Assembly (NCBI GenBank): GCA_023433405.1
Contig: JAEZCT010000003.1
Location: 1 to 34,245 of the forward strand
Direction of reading: 5' to 3'
Source of the DNA: Bacillota bacterium
GTDB lineage: Bacteria; Bacillota; Clostridia; Oscillospirales; Ruminococcaceae
DNA: 34,245 nt
Shown: positions 15,189 through 21,691 of the stretch, one piece after another
Numbering within the stretch: the stretch's first letter is position 1
How the letters are laid out: each line of letters opens with the position of its first letter
Position numbers and translations under genes: made by a program
The notes under the pieces: model-generated
Told to the model about the DNA's origin: nothing
Seen by the model: only the letters and a program-made list of their open reading frames with translations
Databases searched by the model: none

Positions 15189-15263
15189 TTTTTATAAAAA
15201 AAGCCGCCTGAGCAGGCGGCTTTTTTTGCGTTTATGGTTTAGGTTACTCGTATTACCCATCCC
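15187..15263 (+). repeat. 77-bp direct repeat, copy 1 (tRNA-proximal)
   Basis: Runs from the last two bases of the tRNA CCA end through the terminator to ACCCATCCC. It is identical to 17535-17612 apart from one extra T in the terminator tract of the second copy. Together the copies bracket the AbrB/ABC cassette at a separation of about 2.35 kb. Confidence 0.9.
15203..15227 (+). terminator. tRNA-Pro terminator
   Basis: Stem GCCGCCT/AGGCGGC with a GAGC loop followed by seven T and preceded by seven A, so it should work in both directions. It begins 14 bp after the tRNA. Confidence 0.9.
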
Positions 15264-15267
15264 TTTC

Positions 15268-15538
15268 AGGGCTTGAGAACCTGTTCTCATAGCTTGCAAT
15301 ACCATTTAGACGGCAGTTTTTCCGCCATACTGCGTTGAAAATGCTCGGAATACGGCAAGTATTCCTGCGCTTTTCGCCTTGTATGGCTAAAAAATTTCTC
15401 GTCTCTATGGTATTTCACACTTATGAGAAAAGGTTCTAAGGCTTTGGGAGGGGCGTACCCTTCCCAAAGCCTTAAATAATGCACCGACGGTTTGCTCCGA
15501 AAGACAGCGGGGCTTTCTGCTCTTCTTATCATTGCACC
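15268..15538. other. Non-coding stretch with long hairpin upstream of AbrB/ABC operon
   Basis: I see no gene here. The minus-strand frame of 90 codons lacks a ribosome binding site and coding character. A 16-bp near-perfect hairpin lies at 15438-15474 (AAGGCTTTGGGAGGGG with CCCTTCCCAAAGCCTT, loop CGTA). A palindrome GAGAACCTGTTCTC lies at about 15275-15288. The hairpin has no U-tract on either strand. Confidence 0.4.
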
Positions 15539-15567
15539 TTGATAATTTCTTTCCTGCATGGTATACT
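15539..15567 (+). promoter_or_regulatory. Promoter of AbrB/ABC operon with palindromic -10 region
   Basis: TTGATA (15539-15544), 17 bp, TATACT (15562-15567). The -10 lies in an inverted repeat GTATACTAAGTTATAC (15561-15576), and a third ATAC follows at 15582. This could be an operator through which the AbrB-like product controls its own operon. Confidence 0.6.
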
Positions 15568-15609
15568 AAGTTATACAAATTATACTTTACTAACTTTGGA
15601 GGTGGGCAC

Positions 15610-15837
15610 ATGAACAGCCCGAAAGGAAAATATGCTTGGACAGTCAAAGTCGGCGAAAAAGGGCAATTTGTTATTCCCAAAGAAGCGCGCGAAATATTCA
15701 ACATAAATCCGGGCGACACGTTGATTTTATTAGGGGATGACAAAAAGGGATTGGCTATCCCGCCAAAGGGCGCGCTTTCTGACTTGATGACGAAAATATT
15801 TAACGGCAGCACACCGAGGGAGGATGAAGAAGTATGA
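15610..15837 (+). CDS. AbrB/MazE/SpoVT-family transcriptional regulator
   Basis: Small swapped-hairpin DNA-binding protein of 75 aa. The AbrB-type fold spans about residues 8-55, with the family pattern VGEKGQFVIPKEAREIFNI followed by PGDTLILLGDDKKGLAI. ATG 15610 has a strong GGAGGTG site 5 nt upstream; the longer frame from 15532 is not supported. The stop overlaps the start of the ABC ATPase gene (ATGA), so the regulator and transporter are translated together. It probably regulates the operon through the inverted repeat in the promoter. A free-standing antitoxin role is unlikely, because no toxin gene follows. Confidence 0.88.
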   Translation: MNSPKGKYAWTVKVGEKGQFVIPKEAREIFNINPGDTLILLGDDKKGLAIPPKGALSDLMTKIFNGSTPREDEEV

Positions 15838-16559
15838 AAGCCATAGCTACCGCAAATCTAACAAAAAAATACGGTGACTTTACCGCAGTAGACAATTTGA
15901 ACTTGACGATTGAAAGTGGCGAATTGTTCGCCCTTTTGGGTGTGAATGGCGCTGGGAAAACGACAACCATCAAAATGCTCTCCTGCCTGATTCGTCCAAC
16001 AAGCGGCGACGCAGAATTACTTGGCGATAGCATAAGCGAATGCTCACAGGACATCAAGCAAAAAATCAATATCTCCCCGCAAGAAACGGCAGTCGCCGCT
16101 AATCTCTCTGTTTTCGAGAACTTAGAGTTTGTAGCGGGGATTTACGGGCAGGATAAAAAAACTGCCCGTCAGAGTGCCGCCAAAATTGCTTCACGCTTTG
16201 GGCTTGACGGTGTGCTCTTCAAAAAGGCTAAAACATTGTCGGGGGGAATGCAACGCAGGTTATCCATTGCAATGGCATTGATCACAAGTCCGCAAATACT
16301 ATTTCTTGACGAACCCACCCTGGGGCTTGATGTACTTTCTCGCCGTGAACTGTGGACATCTATAAAAGCCTTGAAAGGAAAAGTGACAATTATCCTTACC
16401 TCCCATTACTTAGACGAAGTGGAGGAATTGGCAGACCGTATTGGTGTGATGTCGAAGGGAAAATTGACAGCAATGGGTACGGTGGAGGAACTGACCCGCA
16501 AGACCGGGACGACCAATTTAGAGGACGCTTTTGTCGCCCTCGCCGGAGGTGTAGCATGA
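15834..16559 (+). CDS. ABC transporter ATP-binding protein
   Basis: Cytoplasmic ATPase of a two-gene ABC exporter of the drug/antibiotic (DRA/ABC-2) type. Walker A is GVNGAGKT (36-43), signature LSGGM (135-139), Walker B ILFLDE (155-160), and the switch His is H191. Length is 241 aa, shorter than the ~300 aa of many drug-export ATPases because the C-terminal extension is missing. Translational overlaps of 4 bp on both sides (ATGA) couple it to the regulator and the permease. Composition is somewhat more AT-rich than the flanking chromosome, in line with the cassette being an insertion. Confidence 0.95.
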   Translation: MKAIATANLTKKYGDFTAVDNLNLTIESGELFALLGVNGAGKTTTIKMLSCLIRPTSGDAELLGDSISECSQDIKQKINISPQETAVAANLSVFENLEFVAGIYGQDKKTARQSAAKIASRFGLDGVLFKKAKTLSGGMQRRLSIAMALITSPQILFLDEPTLGLDVLSRRELWTSIKALKGKVTIILTSHYLDEVEELADRIGVMSKGKLTAMGTVEELTRKTGTTNLEDAFVALAGGVA

Positions 16560-17299
16560 GAATTTCATTATTTGCGGGGCGTAATACAAAGGAAGTTTTA
16601 CGCGACCCAATCAATCTGCTTTTCGGCTTAGGCTTCCCGCTGGTTTTGTTAGTGTTATTATCCGTAATCAATAAAAGTATCCCACCCGAAGCCGGAAACA
16701 CAATGTTCGCCATCGAAAATCTCGCGCCCGGTTTAACAATGTTCGGGACGGCGTTCATGGCATTATTTTCCGGGATGCTGCTGTCAAAGGATCGGGGCTC
16801 CTCGTTCCTAATGCGGTTCTTTACCTCGCCGATGAAGTCCGTGGATTTCATTTTAGGCTACACCCTGCCGATGCTCGTTGTCGCGGCGGCACAGGCGGCG
16901 ATTACTCTGCTTGCGTCCTCTTTCTGGGGGTTAGAGCTTTCGTGGAATATGCTGTCTGCCATTCTTGTGACCGCATTAACCTCACTCCTGTTCGTGGGCC
17001 TCGGATTGCTGTTCGGCAGTATCCTGAACGAAAGCGCCGTGGGCGGAATTTGCGGTGCGCTCCTCACGAACCTCGCAGGATGGTTCTCGGGGATATTCAT
17101 CCCACTTGATCTGATTGGTGGCGCGTTCAAGAAATCAGCGGAGATTATGCCATTCTATCACATCGTTCAGGCGGCGAAAGCGACGCTCGGCGGCAATTTC
17201 TCTGAGGGTTTGCCACATATAGCTGTGGTGCTTGGGTATACGATTGTTACTTATGTAATCGCGGTTGTTATTTTCCACAGGAAAATGAGAAGGGATTAG
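16556..17299 (+). CDS. ABC-2 type transporter permease
   Basis: Membrane partner of the preceding ATPase. Six hydrophobic segments in 247 aa are arranged as in ABC-2 permeases: one N-terminal helix (FGLGFPLVLLVLLSVI), then five from about residue 55. The conserved GWFSGIFIPLDLI and IMPFYHIVQAAKATL regions of this family are visible. ATG 16556 overlaps the ATPase stop and has GGAGGTG 5 nt upstream; the longer frame from 16352 is an out-of-phase reading of the ATPase gene. The exported substrate is unknown. Confidence 0.93.
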   Translation: MRISLFAGRNTKEVLRDPINLLFGLGFPLVLLVLLSVINKSIPPEAGNTMFAIENLAPGLTMFGTAFMALFSGMLLSKDRGSSFLMRFFTSPMKSVDFILGYTLPMLVVAAAQAAITLLASSFWGLELSWNMLSAILVTALTSLLFVGLGLLFGSILNESAVGGICGALLTNLAGWFSGIFIPLDLIGGAFKKSAEIMPFYHIVQAAKATLGGNFSEGLPHIAVVLGYTIVTYVIAVVIFHRKMRRD

Positions 17300-17534
17300 G
17301 CGTGAATGCCGGGGAATCCATCGCAACCCTTTTCATTTGGGAAGGCATCCATAATCCGTCGGAAGAATCGGCAAGCAAAGCAAAATGATGCCGAAGAACC
17401 GCTCCGGTGTTATCTTTTATCGTGAGAATATCGCCAAAAAGTTTATAGATTTGAGCGGGGTATCCACCGCTCAAATCTATGAGTTGGATGCCAATGGAAT
17501 AACGCCAAATTGTATTAAACTTTGTCCCTTTAGA
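17300..17534. other. Non-coding tail of the ABC cassette with 14-bp hairpin
   Basis: No recognisable gene. A perfect 14-bp stem (ATAGATTTGAGCGG 17445-17458 with CCGCTCAAATCTAT 17467-17480, 8-nt loop) stands 145 bp after the permease stop. No U-tract follows it. A minus-strand frame of 113 codons crosses both this hairpin and the terminator repeat and is judged spurious. Confidence 0.4.
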
Positions 17535-17612
17535 CATTTTTATAAAAAAAGCCGCCTGAGCAGGCGGCTTTTTTTTGCGTTTATGGTTTAGGTTACTCGT
17601 ATTACCCATCCC
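17535..17612 (+). repeat. 78-bp direct repeat, copy 2 (tRNA-distal)
   Basis: Second copy of the sequence found at 15187-15263, with one extra T. It carries the same terminator (17551-17576) but no tRNA in front of it. Weak similarity continues for about 20 bp past both copies. It marks the right edge of the 2.35-kb ABC cassette. Confidence 0.9.
17551..17576 (+). terminator. Duplicate tRNA-type terminator ending the ABC cassette
   Basis: Stem GCCGCCT/AGGCGGC with GAGC loop and eight T. It would terminate the AbrB/ABC transcript. Confidence 0.85.
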
Positions 17613-17658
17613 CTACAGTGCTTGGATACTCCGGCTATCGGAAAAAGAATAGGCTTTT

Positions 17659-17760
17659 ATACTAATATCCGATTTAAAAGAGTATAAAAATCAAGTGAAA
17701 AGCTTTAATTTATGGGTTTTCACGCGGATTTTTATCGACTCTTTTTGAGGAGATTAGTAT
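17659..17760 (+). repeat. 102-bp palindromic MITE-like element, full copy 4
   Basis: ATACTAATATCC to GGAGATTAGTAT, same orientation and near-identical sequence to copy 1. Its right end is fused in frame to a 3' membrane-protein remnant. Confidence 0.9.
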
Positions 17761-17906
17761 TGCTCCTGCTGCTGACAATATGGGGGCTGACTGGTATAAA
17801 GTCACTGCTATTTAGCGCTTATAAAGATATTACTTTATTAATTGCCGTGATATATGCTGCCTGTATACTTTTTAAAGAAATGAGTATAAACAGTAAAAAG
17901 GCATAG
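17761..17906 (+). pseudogene. Membrane-protein 3' remnant fused to repeat-derived start
   Basis: After the palindromic element the frame continues for 48 codons: LLLLTIWGLTGIKSLLFSAY, then about 20 hydrophobic residues (ITLLIAVIYAACILF) and a basic end. It looks like the last two membrane helices of a lost gene. The only start codon in frame lies in the element (17712, MGFHADFYRL), with no ribosome binding site. I do not recognise the family. It is probably not functional. Confidence 0.4.
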
Positions 17907-17958
17907 GCGAAAGCTTTTACAAGCAGGGCATAATGTAATTACCGGGTTTTCGCATTTT

Positions 17959-18220
17959 TTAAGGACTCCCCCAGCAAAACCGCCTGGCGATTTCAAGGAT
18001 ATACGATTGATCGGTGCCGCGGCACCCGCCAATACTCTTCATGGGCGACTGTGTGGCAAGGGAGAGAATATCCTCAGCCAGCTCGCGGGCACTGGAGGAT
18101 TTCATCACAGCGCCTTGTGCCGGTCATCAGAAGATTTGGCAGATTAAAATCCTCCGCAATTTGCAGGTATTGCCGGTAAATCTGTTCAAGCGCATTCCTG
18201 CCCTCCCTCTCGTAGATAAG
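17959..18220 (-). pseudogene. Decayed homocysteine S-methyltransferase remnant
   Basis: Translating the minus strand gives two family-like segments in different frames. The first (from 18220) reads LIYEREGRNALEQIYRQYLQ, then IAEDFNLPNLLMTGTRR, resembling the N-terminal part of homocysteine/betaine S-methyltransferases. The second, ending at 17959, contains PMKSIGGCRGTDQSYILEIA and matches the C-terminal zinc-binding end, where the functional motif is GGCCGT. About 150-200 residues between them are missing, a frameshift joins them, and one zinc Cys is Arg. No intact start remains. This is clear gene debris beside other remnants in 17.6-18.2 kb. Confidence 0.6.
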
Positions 18221-18252
18221 TGCAGGATATTAGTGTAAGTAACTGTTTACCC

Positions 18253-18819
18253 CTAGCCCTCGGTTTTGGTCAGATACTCCCTTCGCAGCAAGCCATACCA
18301 GTCCGCGTCGCAGAGGCCCTTGTTGTTGATGTCCGATTCCCGCAGGGTGCCTTCGTAGCGCAGCCCGCATTTTTTCATCACCCTGCCGGAGTTTGGGTTT
18401 TTGGGGTCATGGCGGGAATCAATGCGGTTGACCTTTACCTCATCCATTAAAAACCGGATGACCCGCGCAAAGGCCTCGGAGGTAATGCCCCTATTCCACC
18501 ACTGCTTGCCAATGCAATACCCCACATGAACGCACTCGGTGGCTTCCTTAATATCCACCACGCCAATTGACCCCACCAGCCGCCCCTCGTCTTTGAGCGT
18601 GATGGCCCAGTCGTAGGTGCTTGGCCGTGGGTACCGGTCTAACAGAAACGTAATATATTCCTCAGACATTTTAACGCTTGTATGTGTAGGCCAGGTCAAA
18701 AACTCGGTGACCGCAGTGTCACCCGCCCAGTTTTGAAACATTTGCGGCGCATCGTCAATGGTAAAGCGACGCAGGAGCAAGCGTTCGGTTTCCAGTGTTA
18801 TTGTTCCTAAATGGTTCAT
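18253..18819 (-). CDS. GNAT-family N-acetyltransferase (RimJ/RimL type)
   Basis: Transfers an acetyl group from acetyl-CoA to an amine. The RimJ/RimL pattern is clear: TLETERLLLRRFTIDDAPQM at the N-terminus, GSIGVVD in the central strand, and HVGYCIGKQWWNRGITSEAF, where the Q/R-x-x-G-x-G/A-like CoA loop is QWWNRGITSEA. The NPNSGRVMKKCGLRYEGTLR end is also typical. ATG 18819 (MNHLGTITLETERLL) follows a GAGGG site and gives 188 aa; the longer frame from 18927 has no support. Single gene; the substrate, peptide or small molecule, is unknown. Confidence 0.9.
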   Translation of the reverse strand: MNHLGTITLETERLLLRRFTIDDAPQMFQNWAGDTAVTEFLTWPTHTSVKMSEEYITFLLDRYPRPSTYDWAITLKDEGRLVGSIGVVDIKEATECVHVGYCIGKQWWNRGITSEAFARVIRFLMDEVKVNRIDSRHDPKNPNSGRVMKKCGLRYEGTLRESDINNKGLCDADWYGLLRREYLTKTEG

Positions 18820-19051
18820 GCTATCCCTCTTTTCAAGAAGTGTGGCGAAATGGCGCGGGGGATTAGTATTACGCCTTGCCGGGGAATTCTCCCTGCCCAT
18901 TTTCGTGCCCGCCGGGTGTTTTACCATAATCTTTCAAGCAAAGCCTAAATCTTATTTGGTATTCTATCACAAAGGGGAATATTGGGCAACAGGGGCAAAG
19001 CAGTGGTGTGTATTATAGGCTCGGCTACTCCCGGTTAACCGGAGAAGCGTT
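18820..19051. other. Divergent spacer with repeat remnant
   Basis: No gene is seen. GGGGATTAGTATT at 18858-18870 matches the terminus of the 102-bp palindromic element without the rest, probably a deletion remnant. A near-perfect palindrome CTCCCGGTTAACCGGAG sits at 19028-19044. Confidence 0.35.
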
Positions 19052-19085
19052 AAAAAAAGGCGGCTCGCAGGGCTGCCTTTTTTTA
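19052..19085. terminator. Bidirectional terminator-like hairpin
   Basis: Seven A, then GGCGGC...GCTGCC with the loop TCGCAGG, then seven T. It insulates the XRE/membrane-protein operon from the divergent GNAT region. Confidence 0.55.
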
Positions 19086-19104
19086 TAGAGCTGGCTGTCG
19101 ATAA

Positions 19105-19169
19105 TTGCAAAGCTAGCTTGACACATTATGCAAAGTATGCTATACTGCAAAAGACAAGTAAGCTTTGCA
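19105..19169. promoter_or_regulatory. Operator candidate: four TGCAAAG-type half-sites
   Basis: TTGCAAAG (19105-19112), TGCAAAG (19129-19135), TGCAAAAG (19146-19153) and the inverse CTTTGCA (19163-19169) surround and overlap the promoter. The last two form an inverted repeat over the likely transcription start. This fits autoregulation by the XRE protein encoded immediately downstream. Confidence 0.45.
19118..19146 (+). promoter_or_regulatory. Promoter of XRE/membrane-protein operon
   Basis: TTGACA (19118-19123) and TATACT (19141-19146) with 17-bp spacing, 39 bp before the start codon of the XRE gene. Confidence 0.75.
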
Positions 19170-19184
19170 CTGAAAGGTGACGCT

Positions 19185-19391
19185 ATGAAAACGAGAATGA
19201 AGGAGCTGCGCAAGGAGCGAAAAATCTCACAAGAGGAGCTTGCCATGGCGGTGGGAACCACCCGGCAAACGATAACATCGATTGAGGTGGAAAAATACAC
19301 GGCTTCACTTGTGCTGGCCTATAAGATTGCGCGGTATTTCGGTTTGACAATTGAAGAGGTGTTCGATTTTTCAGAGACGGAGGGTATGTAA
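19185..19391 (+). CDS. Small XRE-family HTH regulator (YozG-like)
   Basis: A 68-aa single-domain Cro/XRE regulator: KELRKERKISQEELAMAVG, then TTRQTITSIEVEKYTASLVL and IARYFGLTIEEVFDF. This is the typical stand-alone clostridial form. ATG 19185 follows an AAAGGTGA site; the longer frame from 19128 would start inside the promoter and is rejected. Its stop codon TAA is directly followed by the ATG of the membrane protein gene, so the two form an operon. It probably represses its own promoter through the TGCAAAG sites upstream. Confidence 0.9.
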   Translation: MKTRMKELRKERKISQEELAMAVGTTRQTITSIEVEKYTASLVLAYKIARYFGLTIEEVFDFSETEGM

Positions 19392-19877
19392 ATGGATGGT
19401 GCGGATATGCGCGGTAGGATGAAGCAGACTTTAAGCAGACGGATTTTTTTCATGAGCCTCGCGATTTTGGGCATTGGGATACTGGTTGGTTCGGGCTACC
19501 TGTTTGGCGACCTTGTGCGCACAGAGCAGACACCCGCGTATGTGATTGAGTTTCAAAGCGGCTTTTTTACCGGGCTTGGTGTGCTGCTGGTTATTCAAAT
19601 AATACGCTGTCAGCGCTCCTTGAATAACGAAAAGGCGCTGCAAAAGCTGTATTATGAGCTGACGGATGAAAGAACGCGGTATATCCACCAGCAAACGGGC
19701 GGTACGGTAATGTTTCTGGCTGCCGTGGGTGTGATGCTTGCCAGCATGGTAGCGGTTTACCTAAACTCGCTGGTATCGCTCACCCTGCTTATCTGCTCCC
19801 TGTGCCTGTTTGGGGTGCAGGCGGGGGTAAAGCTTGTGCTTAAGCTGAGGCTGCGCGGTCAATCGGCGGCGGCATAG
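19392..19877 (+). CDS. Four-helix membrane protein paired with XRE regulator
   Basis: A 161-aa integral membrane protein with hydrophobic segments at about residues 18-40, 54-72, 103-122 and 125-148. A charged middle part contains SLNNEKALQKLYYELTDERT. Small XRE genes followed by a short membrane protein of this type are common in Firmicutes, where the membrane protein may sense a signal or control the regulator. I cannot assign a specific family. The start ATG touches the stop codon of the regulator; ATG 19407 (MRGRMKQ) is an alternative. A palindromic element follows 30 bp after the stop. Confidence 0.8.
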   Translation: MDGADMRGRMKQTLSRRIFFMSLAILGIGILVGSGYLFGDLVRTEQTPAYVIEFQSGFFTGLGVLLVIQIIRCQRSLNNEKALQKLYYELTDERTRYIHQQTGGTVMFLAAVGVMLASMVAVYLNSLVSLTLLICSLCLFGVQAGVKLVLKLRLRGQSAAA

Positions 19878-19907
19878 AGCCGATGTGATTGCCGCTTTAA
19901 AGGACTT

Positions 19908-20009
19908 ATACTAATATCCGATTTAAAAGAGTATAAAAATCAAGTGAAAAGCTTTAATTTATGGGTTTTCACGCGGATTTTTATCGCCTCTTTTTAAGGA
20001 GATTAGTAT
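19908..20009 (+). repeat. 102-bp palindromic MITE-like element, full copy 5
   Basis: ATACTAATATCC to GGAGATTAGTAT. It differs from copy 4 by CGCCTC and TTTTTAAGG in the right arm. It lies 30 bp after the membrane-protein stop. The frame that starts inside it at 19961 is a spurious repeat-derived ORF. Confidence 0.9.
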
Positions 20010-20019
20010 TACTAAGAAT

Positions 20020-20059
20020 AAGCCGCACAGCAGCCCCAAAGACTGCCGCTGTGCGGTTT
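20020..20059 (+). terminator. Hairpin after the XRE/membrane-protein operon
   Basis: AAGCCGCACAGC (20020-20031) pairs with GCTGTGCGGTTT (20048-20059), one G-T pair, 16-nt loop, followed by a weak T-rich tail. From here to the next ribosome binding site (about 20295) I see no other feature. Confidence 0.4.
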
Positions 20060-20308
20060 ATTCTGCGCCCCTGTCAGGTTGCCTGTATCGTTTTTATAAC
20101 GCAAAAAGCACCACTGTATTACCTCTCACCGTGGTTTGTCTTGCCATTTGGCATATGCCGTTGTAAAATGTACCTGTATATCAGCGGTAAGATTCATCGT
20201 TAACCAGCTTTATCCAGCCAAAAAACATCCCTCTCATTTTCCGGCCGGGGAATAAGAGGAGGCGCGGCGGGATTTCGGCTATACTTTGAAGAAAGGAGGT
20301 GATGGGAT

Positions 20309-21175
20309 ATGGAATGGCTTGCCGGGCTCAACAGAGCGGTTGCATACCTGGAGGAGCACCTGCTGGATGAGGAGATAGACCTTGACCACGCGGCGCGTCT
20401 TGCCTGCTGCTCGGGGTTCCACTTTCAGCGGATGTTTTCGTATATCGCGGATATGCCGCTTTCGGAGTATCTGCGGCGGCGCAAAATGTCGCGGGCGGCG
20501 TACGACCTGTATAACACAACGGAGAAGATTATCGACATCGCGCTAAAATACGGGTACGACTCTCCTACCGCCTTCAACCGCGCGTTTCAAGGCATCCACG
20601 GGGTCGCCCCATCCGCCGCAAGAGAGCAGGGGGTTACGCTCAAGGCATTCCCTCCCATCAGCTTCAAACTTACGATTAAAGGAGAAGCTGAGATGAATTA
20701 TCGTGTTGAAACAAAGGGTCCCATTCGCATTGCGGGGGTAAAGCGCCATTTTTGCATGAGCGCGGAGGAAAGCTTTGCAAACGTACCGCTGTTTTGGGAG
20801 GAAACCGCGCAAAGCGGGATAATCCCAAGGATTCTGGCGGCTATGGACGGCAACCCGCAGGGGCTGCTTGGGGTATGCGCGGAGATGAGCGGCAAGGATT
20901 TTGATTATTATATCGCCGCCGCCACCAATAAGCCGGCGCCCGAGGGGCTGGAGGAGTATGTCATCCCCCAGGGTACCTGGGCAATCTTTGACTGTGTGGG
21001 ACCGATGCCCACGGCCCTTCAGTCCCTGCAAAAGCGCATTGTTACCGAATGGCTGCCAAACTCCGGCTATGAATACGCAAACCTGCCGGATATTGAGGTA
21101 TACTTTGACGGCGACCAGCAGTCGGAAAATTACCGCTGTGAGGCGTGGCTGCCTGTTGTAAAAAGCAAGGGCTGA
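20309..21175 (+). CDS. AraC-family regulator with GyrI-like effector-binding domain
   Basis: Two-domain regulator of 288 aa. The N-terminal AraC HTH pair spans about residues 8-106 (HAARLACCSGFHFQRMFSYI, MPLSEYLRRRKMSRAAYDL, IDIALKYGYDSPTAFNRAFQ). A GyrI-like small-molecule-binding domain spans about 130-286 and includes a GLLGVCAEM strand and a WLPNSGYEYANLPDIEVYF region. This layout is that of Rob-like or multidrug-responsive activators. The start ATG is preceded by an ideal AAGGAGGTGAT site. Single gene with a strong terminator 150 bp downstream. The regulon is unknown. Confidence 0.93.
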   Translation: MEWLAGLNRAVAYLEEHLLDEEIDLDHAARLACCSGFHFQRMFSYIADMPLSEYLRRRKMSRAAYDLYNTTEKIIDIALKYGYDSPTAFNRAFQGIHGVAPSAAREQGVTLKAFPPISFKLTIKGEAEMNYRVETKGPIRIAGVKRHFCMSAEESFANVPLFWEETAQSGIIPRILAAMDGNPQGLLGVCAEMSGKDFDYYIAAATNKPAPEGLEEYVIPQGTWAIFDCVGPMPTALQSLQKRIVTEWLPNSGYEYANLPDIEVYFDGDQQSENYRCEAWLPVVKSKG

Positions 21176-21326
21176 TATTGGGGTAGCTGTGGTACCAGGT
21201 TTTAAAAGCATAAAAGATGCCTACAGAGCAAAACCCGTTGCTTACTTAACACAACCTGGTTAAGCTTGCGTAATACTAATTTCATTTGCTTTTAACCTTC
21301 CCAAATGAAATTGGCACAGCTAAAAA
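21176..21326. other. Spacer with two inverted repeats
   Basis: ACCAGGTT (21194-21201) pairs with AACCTGGT (21253-21260). AATTTCATTTG (21278-21288) pairs with CAAATGAAATT (21302-21312) around a 13-nt loop. ATACTAAT at 21274-21281 equals the end of the palindromic element but is not followed by its core. No gene is visible. Confidence 0.35.
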
Positions 21327-21359
21327 GCCCCGTTGGCCGGGAAGGCCGACGGGGCTTTT
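21327..21359 (+). terminator. Intrinsic terminator
   Basis: GCCCCGTTGGCC (21327-21338) with GGCCGACGGGGC (21344-21355), flanked by AAAAA and TTTT; works in both directions. First strong terminator after the AraC-GyrI gene. Confidence 0.75.
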
Positions 21360-21374
21360 AAATTGACCTATGGC

Positions 21375-21476
21375 CTAGTGTGATAGCTCAGCCAGCCTTT
21401 CAAGAATAAACCCGGCACGCTCGCGATAGGTGTGCTTCTCGGCGGCAATCAGGGCGTTTGGTTTAGCCTTTCCTCT
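21375..21476 (-). pseudogene. Possible 3' gene remnant
   Basis: On the minus strand a frame ends at 21375 with KPNALIAAEKHTYRERAGFI followed by LERLAELSH. It has coding character, and the HTYRERA stretch is reminiscent of the C-terminus of CgeB-like glycosyltransferases. No start, ribosome binding site or upstream domain remains. It may be the tail of a deleted gene, and the identification is weak. Confidence 0.2.
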
Positions 21477-21590
21477 ACTAACCCTATGCTTCATATACCG
21501 ATCTACTCATTTTGGCGCGATTCGTATAATATCCGACACTGTTATTTCTATATGATTGAACGCCGCCAAAGGTTATCCCATGGCCGCAAA

Positions 21591-21622
21591 AAAAGGAGCC
21601 CTCCCTTAGTCAGACTCCTTTT
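21591..21622. terminator. Weak bidirectional hairpin before creatininase gene
   Basis: AAAAGGAG (21591-21598) pairs with CTCCTTTT (21615-21622), with further A upstream and TATTTT downstream. The region 21480-21690 otherwise shows only a TATAAT at 21525-21530 without a convincing -35. Confidence 0.35.
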
Positions 21623-21691
21623 ATTTTGGTGCTTTTTATGCTAATCTTATCTTTAGTCTGGAAAAAACAAGGGATAAAGGAGCATTCAGCT

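Noticed and set aside
14893..15189. Minus-strand 98-codon frame over tRNA-Pro (GVTGFEPAASCSQSRRATNC)
   Set aside because: This is the well-known antisense reading of a tRNA gene and carries no ribosome binding site.
15287..15812. Two minus-strand frames upstream of and over the AbrB gene
   Set aside because: They cross the promoter, a long hairpin and the AbrB gene antisense, with no ribosome binding site and no recognisable domain.
15610..15837. Toxin-antitoxin antitoxin (MazE-type) interpretation of the AbrB-like protein
   Set aside because: It is translationally coupled to an ABC ATPase, with no toxin-like gene following, so an operon regulator fits better.
17268..17609. 113-codon minus-strand frame downstream of the ABC permease
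   Set aside because: It spans the terminator repeat and a perfect hairpin, which is not expected of a real coding sequence.
19961..20203. Plus-strand 80-codon frame starting MGFHADFYRL
   Set aside because: It starts inside the palindromic element and continues through a terminator-like hairpin; no domain or coding character.
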